32,997 bases of DNA from Myxococcota bacterium (GTDB lineage Bacteria; Myxococcota_A; UBA9042; DTJE01), in the NCBI GenBank assembly GCA_029975745.1, contig JARKOL010000374.1, positions 1 through 32,997 on the forward strand, in the 5' to 3' direction. Position numbers and translations under genes: made by a program. Each line of letters starts with the position of its first letter. The first letter of the stretch is position 1. This document shows positions 17,335-25,160 of the stretch, in pieces. The notes beneath the pieces were generated by a model. That model was not told the DNA's origin. It ran no database searches and saw only the letters and a list, made by a program, of their open reading frames with translations.

Positions 17335-19181
17335 CGGACGCTACCCATGGGGCCAACCACGTAGTTCTTCTTGATCACGGCCGGGGAGGCCACGACGATG
17401 TTCCCGCCGGGGCAGGCCAGGGTGGCCGCCTCCCACATGTCGAACTTCGAGAGGCGCTGCGTGGACGACACGCCCCCGCCAAGCCCGTCCCAAACGTGCA
17501 GGGTCGCATCGACCGCGCCCAGTCCCCCATCGGAATAGACATGCGCCCCGATCCGGTAGATCCTCCCGGCCTGGCAGAACATGCCCACCCGGATGATCTC
17601 GCTGATCAGACCGTCCTCGGAGGACTGGACCAGCTCGACCCGATCGTCGATCCCGGACTCGGACGACCCCCAGGTCGCCTTGTCGGGCATGGGGTTGCCC
17701 CAGTAGCAGTCCCAGGGCCCATCGAACCAGCCGTCGGGCTTGCCGTCGCTGTCGCGGTCCGGCCCCGCCGCGTTCGGATGCAGCAGGTGCAGATCCACGT
17801 CGGGACCGGCCAGGGGAGCCACCGGAACGCCCGACGCCGGCCGCCAGGACAACGCGACCAGGGCCCGGTTTGACGGGATCGCCCGGAACGCGATCGATGC
17901 CCGCGAGCACGAGGGGTTGCCGTCGCTGTCCCCCACCTCCAGCGAAGCCACGTAGTCGCCCGGCGCCCCCAGGGGCAGGACCACCTCGGGCATGCCGGCG
18001 AATGGCAGGACCACCGCCGGAGCCCCCGAGGGCCCCTCGACCGTCCAGACCCAGGAGTCCACCGCGGCGAACGGCGATACCGAGCGCAGGCCGGACAGGT
18101 GTACCAGATCCCCCACGTACAAGGCGCCGTCCTCGACGACGTCGATCACCGGAACCGCGCAGGGTGTCTCGACCGCCGCCCCGCTCACCGGCAGGTAGGT
18201 CCCCCCGGCGAACGCGTTCGATTCGATGGCCAACTGGGCGCGCAACGCCTGCGGCGTCCCGTCCCCGGCAACCGGGCTGGCCTGGGTCGGCGCGTACCGC
18301 AACTGGAACGTGGCGCGGGTTCCCGAGGGAATCGTCACGGGGCTCTGGACGGACGGCGCAACGCCCCCCGCGAACCCGTCGAACACCAGAGACATCCCCC
18401 CCGCCAGGCCGGCGGCGTCCAGCGAGATGTCCGTCACTTCCAGGTCCAGCAGACCGCACGCCTCGACCTGGATCGGAACGTCGATCACGGCACCCAGCGT
18501 CACGAAGCCGAAGTCCACCTCGCCCGGGATCGTCCGGATGCAGACGCGCTTGCGGTTGCCGACCAGGAAGATCCGAGTTCCATCCGGCTGATCGGGGTCG
18601 GAGGTCCAGATGCGCAGTTCCCCGTCCATGGCCGCGTCCAGGTTGGGCGTGAACCGCACGGCCCGCTCGATCGTCGCGCCCGGCGCGACGCGAATCGGTT
18701 CGCTCAACTTGTAGTCGATGCCGTCGGCGGAAACCGTCCCCTCCTGGTCCAGTTCGACGAACACCCGTGTCGTACCCGTGACCTGGAATCGCGTGACCGA
18801 CAGTTCGCCATCGCCGACGTTCTTGACGAAGACGCGCCCCGTCAGGGACTGGCCCATCTGGACGTAGCCGAAGTCGATGAGGCCCGGCTGGACCTCGGCC
18901 TTGCCGACGCCCCCACCGGGATCGGTAGCCGAATCCACCCCGGGATCCAGCCCCGGATCCGTGACGTCCCCCCCGACATCCCCGAGCCCCGGGTCGGTGC
19001 CCGAATCCCCGCCGGGATCGATCCCCGGATCGAATCCGGGGTCCATCACGCCCGGGTCCCAGGCATTCAGGTCCTGGATGGCGCCGTCCGGCAGCACGTT
19101 CACATCGGGGAAATCCGACTGGGCCTCGCACCCCATCAACAGGAGGGCCGCCGCCCACAGCGCGAAACGCCGAACCGCCAT
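17331..19181 (-). CDS. Lipoprotein with DPG linker and ASH (choice-of-anchor D) domains
   Basis: This protein has 616 residues; the start at ATG 19181 follows a perfect GGAGG. The signal MAVRRFALWAAALLLMGC has a lipobox ending at Cys18. Residues 42-90 are a Asp-Pro-Gly-rich linker of about ten DPG units. Residues about 96-330 look like two choice-of-anchor D/ASH immunoglobulin-like domains (LIDFGYVQMGQSLTGRVFV, then VDFGFVTLGAVIDVPIQVEA). A PKD-like stretch follows (about 365-440, WVWTVEG, APGDYVASLEV), then a C-terminal region with DVDLHLLHP, GWFDGPWDCYWGNP and DRVELVQSSEDG, a combination I associate with deltaproteobacterial surface lipoproteins. The function is unknown. It is 3' coupled to the MFS exporter gene by a TTGA overlap. 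Confidence 0.85.
   Translation of the reverse strand: MAVRRFALWAAALLLMGCEAQSDFPDVNVLPDGAIQDLNAWDPGVMDPGFDPGIDPGGDSGTDPGLGDVGGDVTDPGLDPGVDSATDPGGGVGKAEVQPGLIDFGYVQMGQSLTGRVFVKNVGDGELSVTRFQVTGTTRVFVELDQEGTVSADGIDYKLSEPIRVAPGATIERAVRFTPNLDAAMDGELRIWTSDPDQPDGTRIFLVGNRKRVCIRTIPGEVDFGFVTLGAVIDVPIQVEACGLLDLEVTDISLDAAGLAGGMSLVFDGFAGGVAPSVQSPVTIPSGTRATFQLRYAPTQASPVAGDGTPQALRAQLAIESNAFAGGTYLPVSGAAVETPCAVPVIDVVEDGALYVGDLVHLSGLRSVSPFAAVDSWVWTVEGPSGAPAVVLPFAGMPEVVLPLGAPGDYVASLEVGDSDGNPSCSRASIAFRAIPSNRALVALSWRPASGVPVAPLAGPDVDLHLLHPNAAGPDRDSDGKPDGWFDGPWDCYWGNPMPDKATWGSSESGIDDRVELVQSSEDGLISEIIRVGMFCQAGRIYRIGAHVYSDGGLGAVDATLHVWDGLGGGVSSTQRLSKFDMWEAATLACPGGNIVVASPAVIKKNYVVGPMGSVR
18905..19058. repeat. DPG-codon repeat tract in the lipoprotein gene
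   Basis: Degenerate tandem 9-15-bp units of the type GATCCGGGG (minus strand) encode the Asp-Pro-Gly linker. The units vary in length and third bases, so this is a protein-level repeat rather than a recent DNA expansion. Confidence 0.75.
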
Positions 19182-19207
19182 GCCTCCTCCGAGGTCGTGT
19201 CCCGGGA

Positions 19208-19213
19208 ATGATA
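19208..19213 (-). promoter_or_regulatory. Possible -10 element (TATCAT) of the DPG lipoprotein gene
   Basis: TATCAT matches five of six -10 consensus positions and lies 26 bases before the ATG, just upstream of the GGAGG site. No good -35 hexamer is visible. It sits in the 126-bp gap shared with the divergent ispD gene. Confidence 0.4.
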
Positions 19214-19307
19214 CAACATGGCGCGCCGAAGTCGGGAACTGCCGCGTTCGGGGGGTGCAGGACGGGACGGTTTCGGTGACAATATCCCGGGTCGCAGGGA
19301 GGTGCCG

Positions 19308-20000
19308 ATGACGACGGCAGCAATCATCCTGGCCGCGGGGAGCGGCGCACGAGCCCACACGATGGGCCCCAAGCAGTTCGCGGACCTCGCGGGAGTGCCC
19401 GTGCTGGTGCGGACGCTGCACGCCTTCCTTCGCGTACCCGAAATCGACGCACTGGTCGTCGTTGCCCCGCCGGACGGAGTCGATCGAACGCGAATCCTGC
19501 TGGAGGACCACGCCATCCGGGGCGCCATCGACGTGGTTCCTGGAGGGGGTACGCGACAGTCCTCGGCACTGGCGGGCATCGAGCGGGTGGCGTTCCGGGG
19601 CCAGCACGATACCGTGCTGATCCATGACGCGGTCCGCCCCCTGGTGGAGCCCTCGCTCATCACCGCCGTGATCCAGGCCATTCCCGCCACCGGCGCGGCA
19701 GTGGCCGGAGGCCCCGTGACCGACGCCCTGCTGGTCGTCCGGGATGGCATGGCCGTCGATGCCGCCTCCCGCGAGGGTCTGTACCACGCCCGAACCCCCC
19801 AGGGATTCCGGCTGGCCCTGATCCGCGACGCCCATCGCCGCGCGCTGGCCGAGGGGCAGATCGACGCGGCGGACGACGTCCAACTGGTGCTGCGGATGGG
19901 GGTCGAGGCAACCGTGGTGCCCTGCGGGCCCGACAACCTGAAGATCACGCACGTCGCGGATCTGGGTCTTGCCGAGGCACTGCTGACTCTTCGGAAGTAG
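19308..20000 (+). CDS. ispD: 2-C-methyl-D-erythritol 4-phosphate cytidylyltransferase
   Basis: This 230-residue cytoplasmic enzyme transfers CMP from CTP to MEP, the third step of the non-mevalonate isoprenoid pathway. ATG 19308 follows GGGAGG. The nucleotide-binding loop LAAGSGARAHTMGPKQF (residues 8-24) contains the conserved Gly-x-Gly-x-Arg and Lys22. HDAVRPLV and the substrate-loop sequence ARTPQGFRL are also typical, as is the late KITHVADLGLAEALL. Length is normal. Its last 56 bases overlap the 3' end of hemD on the other strand. IspF, which often follows IspD, is not next to it. The IspD-type motifs argue against other cytidylyltransferases. Confidence 0.93.
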   Translation: MTTAAIILAAGSGARAHTMGPKQFADLAGVPVLVRTLHAFLRVPEIDALVVVAPPDGVDRTRILLEDHAIRGAIDVVPGGGTRQSSALAGIERVAFRGQHDTVLIHDAVRPLVEPSLITAVIQAIPATGAAVAGGPVTDALLVVRDGMAVDAASREGLYHARTPQGFRLALIRDAHRRALAEGQIDAADDVQLVLRMGVEATVVPCGPDNLKITHVADLGLAEALLTLRK

Positions 20001-20766
20001 GCGCGTTCGCGACGCAGTCCAGCATCGCCTCGACCGTTGGCTCCAGGGACACCGCATCCGGAGGACGACCGTCATGGGTCATTGCCTGGGCGGTGATGTC
20101 CCCGATGGCCACGCAACGAACGCCGCGAAGCCAGGACAGGGCCCCGTCGCCCAGGATCCCGACCAGCCCCCGGAATGCCGACGGGCTCATGAACAGGGCC
20201 GCGTCGGGGGGGCCTCCGGCCCGCAGGGCCGCCACCTCGGCGGCCGAAGGACACGCCGTGGCCGTGCGGTAGGCCACCACGAAATCGACCCGGGCGCCGG
20301 ACGCCCGCAGCCCATCCAGCAGGACATCGCGCCCCGCCTCGGCCCGGACGACCAGCACGTGGCCCTCGGCGGCCCCGGCCGCGCGCATCGCGTCCAGCAA
20401 CCCATCCGCGTCCTGACGGCTGGGCACCACGGACGGATTGGCACCGGCAAGCCGAAGCGCCTGGGCCGTCCCTGCCCCCACGGCCGCGTAGCGGGGACGT
20501 CCACCGACCTCCAGCCGACCACCAACCTCGGCCACGGCCCCCGCCAGCGCCGCGACACCCGTGCGGGAGGACACGGCGACCCAGTCGTAGGCTTCCAGCC
20601 GGCCGGCGGCGGCCCGCAAGGGCCCGGGATCCTCGGGGGGAAACGTCGCGATGGTGGGAAACAGGATGGGGGTCCCGCCACGAGCCCTGACGGCCGCCAC
20701 GACCGACGCGGCGCGATCGGCCTCGCGGGTGATCAGCACGCGACGCCCGTCCAGCCGCGCGGACAT
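19945..20766 (-). CDS. hemD: Uroporphyrinogen-III synthase
   Basis: This 273-residue enzyme cyclises hydroxymethylbilane with inversion of ring D. It has the two-lobed HemD pattern: RRVLITREADRAASVVAAVRARG at the start, DWVAVSSRTGVAAL, AAVGAGTAQALRLAG, then in the second lobe VLVVRAEAGRDVLLDGLRASGARV, VAYRT, LFMSPSAFRGLVGIL and VRCVAIGDITAQAM. Sequence conservation in this family is low, but the fold pattern and the position after hemC make it secure. It begins 18 bases after the hemC stop. About 18 C-terminal residues are encoded opposite the end of ispD and look non-conserved (ESAVPRQDPDPRRA), so the extension may be an accident of a lost stop codon. Confidence 0.92.
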   Translation of the reverse strand: MSARLDGRRVLITREADRAASVVAAVRARGGTPILFPTIATFPPEDPGPLRAAAGRLEAYDWVAVSSRTGVAALAGAVAEVGGRLEVGGRPRYAAVGAGTAQALRLAGANPSVVPSRQDADGLLDAMRAAGAAEGHVLVVRAEAGRDVLLDGLRASGARVDFVVAYRTATACPSAAEVAALRAGGPPDAALFMSPSAFRGLVGILGDGALSWLRGVRCVAIGDITAQAMTHDGRPPDAVSLEPTVEAMLDCVANAPTSEESAVPRQDPDPRRA

Positions 20767-20784
20767 CGGGACCTCCGGATTGCG

Positions 20785-21705
20785 CTATGCCAGCAGGTCG
20801 TCCAGGATCCGGCGCCCGCCCGCCTCCAGCAGCGACTCGGCCAGCGACCGTCCCAGCACCTCGGGCGAGTGGACGGTGCCTTCGCGTTCCTTCTTGAGGA
20901 TCAGGGACCCGTCCGGCCGGCCGACCATGCCGATCATCTTCAGGGCCTCGCCCTCCAGGAACGCGTACGCACCCAGCGGCACCTGGCACCCGCCGCCCAT
21001 CGTCGCCAGGAAGGCCCGCTCGGCACGCATCGCGATGCGTGTGGGACCGTCCTCCAGGGCCGACAGGAAGTGTCGAATCTCGCGATCCGACTCGCGGCAC
21101 TCGACGACCACGATCCCCTGCCCCACTGCCGGAACGAACTCCGGGGGTTCGAGCAGTGCCGTGATCCGATGCCCCATCCCCAGGCGCCGCAGCCCGGCCG
21201 CGGCCAGCACGATCGCGTCCAGCCCCTCGGAAGCCAGCTTGCGCAGCCTCGTCTCGACGTTGCCGCGCAGCGAGGGCATCCGAAGATCCGGACGCAGCGC
21301 CCCCAACTGGCACGAGCGCCGCAGACTGGACGTCCCGACCTGCGCCCCCTGGGGCAGTTCGGCCAGCGACCCAACCCGCTCGGAAACCAGCGCGTCGAAG
21401 GGCACCTCGCGCACCAGACAGGCCGCCAGCATGAGTCCCTGGGGCAGTTCCGCGGGCACGTCCTTCAGGCTGTGGACCGCGATGTCGCACCGACCGTCCA
21501 GTAACGCGTCCTCGATCTCCTTGACGAACAGCCCCTTGCCGCCGACCTTCGCCAGCGGCACGTCCAGGATCTTGTCCCCCTGGGTGTGGATGATCACGAT
21601 GTCGGTCTGGAGCCCGGGAAACGCGGAAACCAGCCCCTCGCGCACCGTCTCGGTCTGGCGCAGCGCCAGCCGGCTGCCCCGGGACCCCAGGATCACCTTC
21701 TTCAT
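20785..21705 (-). CDS. hemC: Porphobilinogen deaminase (hydroxymethylbilane synthase)
   Basis: This 306-residue enzyme joins four porphobilinogens into hydroxymethylbilane on a covalently bound dipyrromethane cofactor. Typical motifs are LGSRGSRLALRQTE at the N-terminus, DIAVHSLKDVP with the catalytic Asp82, QVGTSSLRRSCQL, RGNVETRLRKL, and GGGCQVPLGAYA, where Cys240 is the cofactor attachment residue. Length is normal. The ATG at 21705 overlaps the hemA stop as ATGA, which implies coupled translation within the hemX-A-C-D operon. Confidence 0.97.
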   Translation of the reverse strand: MKKVILGSRGSRLALRQTETVREGLVSAFPGLQTDIVIIHTQGDKILDVPLAKVGGKGLFVKEIEDALLDGRCDIAVHSLKDVPAELPQGLMLAACLVREVPFDALVSERVGSLAELPQGAQVGTSSLRRSCQLGALRPDLRMPSLRGNVETRLRKLASEGLDAIVLAAAGLRRLGMGHRITALLEPPEFVPAVGQGIVVVECRESDREIRHFLSALEDGPTRIAMRAERAFLATMGGGCQVPLGAYAFLEGEALKMIGMVGRPDGSLILKKEREGTVHSPEVLGRSLAESLLEAGGRRILDDLLA

Positions 21706-23024
21706 CGCGGTCGTTCCCCCTCGCCTTCGGTCCCATTGTCCGCATCACGATCCAGCCGGAACAGCCGTCGCGCCGCGTCCGCAAGCGCATCGGCTCCTCC
21801 GGACTGGGCGGCGTCCCGAAGGGCCGCCAGCGGATCCGCCATCAGTTTGTTCACCAGCGAGCCCGCCAGCGCCTCGATCACCTTGCGCTGCGCCTCGTTC
21901 AGATCCCCCAGTTCGTGCAGGGCGCGCGCCGTTTCCCGCTCGCGCAGGCTTGCCGCACGCCGCCCCAGCTCGGACACCAGCGGCTGGATCTCCAGGGTCC
22001 TCAGGTAGCGATCGACCCCCTCGACCTCGCGCGCCACGACCGCGTCCGCCTGCCGCACGTCCTGGGCCCGGCGCCGCAGGTGCCCGGCGATGATCTCGTT
22101 GAAATCGTCGATGTTGTACAGGTACACGCCTTCCAGGTCCGCGACGCCCGGGTCCAGGACACGCGGCACCGCGATGTCCACCAGGAACATCGGTCGGTAG
22201 CGCCTGCGCGCCATCACCGTCTTCAGGCCCGCCCGCTCGACGACGAATCCGGGGAACGCCACGGAGGCGATCACGACGTCGGCATCCGTCAGCAAGGCGG
22301 GCAGATCCTCCAGCGCCTTGCCGTTCCAGCCGTACCGTTCGGCCACGCGCATCGCCTTGTCCACGGTCCGGTTCGCGACCACGACCCGCTCGGCGCCCGC
22401 CGAGGCCAGCGTCTTGGCCACCGCCTCGGCCATCTTGCCCGCGCCCAGCAGCAGCACCGTACACTTGCCCAGATTCCCGAACACCTGGCGCGCCAGATCG
22501 ACCGCGATCGAACCCACCGAGACCTGCCCGGTCCCCACGCCCGTGTTCGTCCGGATCTCCTTGGCAACCTTGAACGCGCGCTCGAAGAACCGGCCCAGGA
22601 GCGGCCCGACCGTCCCCGCCTCCCCCGCGATCCGGTAGGCCGTCTTCGCCTGGCCCAGGATCTGCGGCTCCCCCAGCACCAGCGAGTCCAGCGAGGCGGC
22701 CACCCGGAACAGGTGGCGCACCGCCCCGACGCCTTCCATCGCGTACAGGTGCGGCGCAACCTGATCGACCGGGGTCCCCTTGGCCGCGCACAGGGCCGCG
22801 ACGACCCGCTCGCGCACCGCCTCGGGCGTCAGACCGTCCGCCCCGATCCCGTACACCTCGGTCCGATTGCACGTCGATAGCAGGACCGCCTCGCGCATCC
22901 CCTGCGCCGTCAGGTCCGCCAGCACCGCACGCGCCCCTTCCTCGTCGAACGCATAGCGCTCGCGGATGGCGACCGGCGCCGTCCGGTGGGACAGGCCCAC
23001 CAGCGTGATGGAGGGGGCCGCCAT
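21702..23024 (-). CDS. hemA: Glutamyl-tRNA reductase
   Basis: This 440-residue NADPH-dependent enzyme reduces glutamyl-tRNA to glutamate-1-semialdehyde, the first step of C5 tetrapyrrole synthesis. The catalytic domain shows LVGLSHRTAPVAIRE and LLSTCNRTEVY with the nucleophile Cys52. HLFRVAASLDSLVLGEPQIL and GSIAVDLARQVFG lead into the NADPH-binding segment LLLGAGKMAEAVAKTL. The C-terminal helical dimerisation domain and a short acidic/basic tail follow. ATG 23024 directly abuts the hemX stop (TAGATG), and the 3' end overlaps hemC by 4 bases. Synthesis of haem by this route would be completed by hemL and hemB, not in this window. Confidence 0.97.
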   Translation of the reverse strand: MAAPSITLVGLSHRTAPVAIRERYAFDEEGARAVLADLTAQGMREAVLLSTCNRTEVYGIGADGLTPEAVRERVVAALCAAKGTPVDQVAPHLYAMEGVGAVRHLFRVAASLDSLVLGEPQILGQAKTAYRIAGEAGTVGPLLGRFFERAFKVAKEIRTNTGVGTGQVSVGSIAVDLARQVFGNLGKCTVLLLGAGKMAEAVAKTLASAGAERVVVANRTVDKAMRVAERYGWNGKALEDLPALLTDADVVIASVAFPGFVVERAGLKTVMARRRYRPMFLVDIAVPRVLDPGVADLEGVYLYNIDDFNEIIAGHLRRRAQDVRQADAVVAREVEGVDRYLRTLEIQPLVSELGRRAASLRERETARALHELGDLNEAQRKVIEALAGSLVNKLMADPLAALRDAAQSGGADALADAARRLFRLDRDADNGTEGEGERPR

Positions 23025-23822
23025 CTACCCCAGCCTCCGCAACGCGTACATCACGACGATCGGCAGCGTCGATACGAATCCCAGCATCGTCAGGACCGCG
23101 GCCTTGCGCCCCCGCCATCCCGACACGACGAACAGGACCACCAGCACCGCGTACAGCAACCAGACCGCGACGCCCAGCATGTACTCGGGGATCAGCGCGC
23201 CATCGGGCCGGCCCCAGTAGGCCCACACCGCCCCCAGCACGACGCCCAGCGTGTAGAACGGGAACCCGATGCGAACCGCGGTGAAGGACACGCGTTCCAG
23301 GGTCGAGATGGGCGGCAACGGCGGCCAGCCGCGGCCCAGCTTTTCGCGCATCCGGTGATCGACGACCAGCATCAGCGACGAGGACAAGAACGCCAGGCCG
23401 AAGCACGTGAACCCGATGGCCGCCGTCACGATGTGGACCGGCGTCACGAAACGGATGAATTCGAGGTGGGGCGGCGTGACCGGCACGCCGGCATTGTTGA
23501 CCAGCGTGCCCACCAGCATCGTCGCGACCGGTGCCAGGAACGCCCCGGCCAGCGTCATCCGGCGGAAAAGCCCCGCGATCAGGAACGCGGCGACCCCGAC
23601 GAACACCGCCAGGTTCAGCAGTCCGGCAGGGGAGGTGATCGGAGGCGGCAGCCCCCCCAGGTGGTGCCACCCGATCGCGCCCAGGTGGACCAGCGCGGCC
23701 ACGGCGAGCACAGGTGCGGCGGCGGACAGTGCCGACGGCCGCACCCCGGACAGGTACAGCAGGTACAGCAACGTGGCCACCGCGTAGAACGCCAGTGCGA
23801 CGATCATCGGCACGGAATGCAC
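23025..23822 (-). CDS. hemX: HemX/CcsA-family membrane protein
   Basis: This 265-residue inner-membrane protein has about eight hydrophobic helices. The start is taken at GTG 23822, because AGGAGG lies 8 bases upstream; ATG 23807 is the alternative. It belongs to the cytochrome c assembly (CcsA/HemX) family: conserved His in GAIGWHHLGGLPPP, SPAGLLNLAVF, and late VWAYWGRPDGALIPEYMLGVAVWLLYAVLV. The last segment sits where CcsA proteins have the WWD haem-handling motif, but the Trp-Asp-Pro-Lys-Glu core is missing, so HemX rather than a cytochrome c synthetase is more likely. HemX is known to limit HemA levels in Bacillus. It abuts hemA without a gap, so it should be the first gene of the hemXACD operon. 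Confidence 0.85.
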   Translation of the reverse strand: MHSVPMIVALAFYAVATLLYLLYLSGVRPSALSAAAPVLAVAALVHLGAIGWHHLGGLPPPITSPAGLLNLAVFVGVAAFLIAGLFRRMTLAGAFLAPVATMLVGTLVNNAGVPVTPPHLEFIRFVTPVHIVTAAIGFTCFGLAFLSSSLMLVVDHRMREKLGRGWPPLPPISTLERVSFTAVRIGFPFYTLGVVLGAVWAYWGRPDGALIPEYMLGVAVWLLYAVLVVLFVVSGWRGRKAAVLTMLGFVSTLPIVVMYALRRLG

Positions 23823-23955
23823 GCCGGATTCCTCCTGCCCCAGGACGCACCAGGACGGCGTACAGGATATCACATCGTGGACCGAACGGGTCGGACTGAC
23901 CGACAGGGCGCCCGCAAGGCATCGACAGGATGGCAAGAAACGGCAGACGAACCGA

Positions 23956-25119
23956 TCAGGCGCGGGGGGAAACCACCCGGGCGACGGGGGCCGGCTGTGG
24001 CTGAGCACCCGCGACAGGCTCGCGCTGGAAGAAGGTCGTCAGCATCGTGACGCTGGCGATCGACCCGCCCAGGAAGTAGAACGCCACGATCAGGTAGGGC
24101 GCGCCGACCAGCGCAAACCCCAGGAACAACAGCAGATAGGCGTCGCGCTTGACCAGGGGCGCAAGGTAGCGAACGATGAAGCGCCGCACCGGGGAGCCCT
24201 CGTTGCCCGTTTCCCAGTCGAGGGAACCCGAATCGCTGCCCGCGCCGTGAAGCATCCGGTAGTACGTCACCGCGACCGCGGGAATCACCATCAGCAGCCC
24301 CGCCAGCGCCAGGCCCAGCAGGCCGCGTCCCCACAGGTCGCCCCCGAACAGCCGGAACAGCCCGAATCCGGTCGCCACCGCGAACGTCGAGTTCGACACG
24401 TCATCGAAGATCGTGTCCAGCCAGCCGCCCAGTTTCGAGGTCTGGTACTTCAGGCGCGCGACCTCGCCGTCGCAGCCGTCCAGGATCGACGCGAAGTGCA
24501 TCAGCAGGGCGCCCGCGACGAACCAGGTGTTCGCCATCAGCGCCGCCGCCGCCAGGGCCAGCACGAACGTGAGCACCGACAGCATGTTCGGGGTCAGCGG
24601 CGTGTACGCCAGGACCGAGGACATCCGGATGGACACCGGGCGGTTCAGGGTCCGGGAAACCAGGCCGTCGATCGACTTGCGCAGCGAGGCCAGCAGCATG
24701 TCGCGCGCCACCTTGCGGGACGCCCGATCGACCGCCGCCACCGCCGGCCCGGGCTTCTGGACCGTCCTGGTCGCCAGCGACCCGGCCTCGCGATAGGCGG
24801 CATCGACGTCGCGCGCCGCAAGTCGCGTCCGCGCCGTCGGCCCCACCACCAGCACCGGCCGGGGAGCGCCGCCCACGGTCACGGCCACGACCTCGTCGGT
24901 CCCCGCCGCGGCCGCGTCACGAACCTGGGCCCCGAAGCCCATCGGCCCGACCAGCTCGCCGGGATACAGCACCAGCGCGCCGTGCCCCGCGGGCGAATCC
25001 GCCTGGGCCAGACCGGCGAACGCCAGCATCTTCCCGGCCCGCTCGTCCAGGCCCAGCCCCAGCAACTTCCGCCCGGCGACCTCGCTCGCCGCCGGCGCGA
25101 CCAGGAACTCCGTCGTCAT
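23956..25119 (-). CDS. CDP-alcohol phosphotransferase resembling di-inositol-phosphate/inositol-lipid synthases
   Basis: This protein has 387 residues; ATG 25119 follows GGAGG. Residues about 155-370 are a CDP-alcohol phosphatidyltransferase domain with several membrane helices. The signature D-x2-D-G-x2-A-R-x8-G-x3-D-x3-D is complete in DGCDGEVARL...GGWLDTIFDD, with Asp214, 217, 235 and 239. The preceding linker LRKSIDGLVSRTLNRPVS and TPLTPNMLSVLTF resemble DIPPS, the C-terminal half of the bifunctional inositol-1-phosphate cytidylyltransferase/DIPP synthase. Residues 1-130 occupy the place of the cytidylyltransferase but lack an L-A-A-G-x-G-x-R loop. They may be a worn-down relic or a new domain. 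The gene follows inositol-1-phosphate synthase by 41 bases. Likely reaction: moving phosphoinositol from CDP-inositol to an alcohol, either a lipid or inositol phosphate. Plain PI synthase (CDP-diacylglycerol donor) is the alternative. Confidence 0.8.
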   Translation of the reverse strand: MTTEFLVAPAASEVAGRKLLGLGLDERAGKMLAFAGLAQADSPAGHGALVLYPGELVGPMGFGAQVRDAAAAGTDEVVAVTVGGAPRPVLVVGPTARTRLAARDVDAAYREAGSLATRTVQKPGPAVAAVDRASRKVARDMLLASLRKSIDGLVSRTLNRPVSIRMSSVLAYTPLTPNMLSVLTFVLALAAAALMANTWFVAGALLMHFASILDGCDGEVARLKYQTSKLGGWLDTIFDDVSNSTFAVATGFGLFRLFGGDLWGRGLLGLALAGLLMVIPAVAVTYYRMLHGAGSDSGSLDWETGNEGSPVRRFIVRYLAPLVKRDAYLLLFLGFALVGAPYLIVAFYFLGGSIASVTMLTTFFQREPVAGAQPQPAPVARVVSPRA

Positions 25120-25160
25120 CGTGCCTCCGTCGCCGGGACGCCACGCCCCGACACGCCCCA

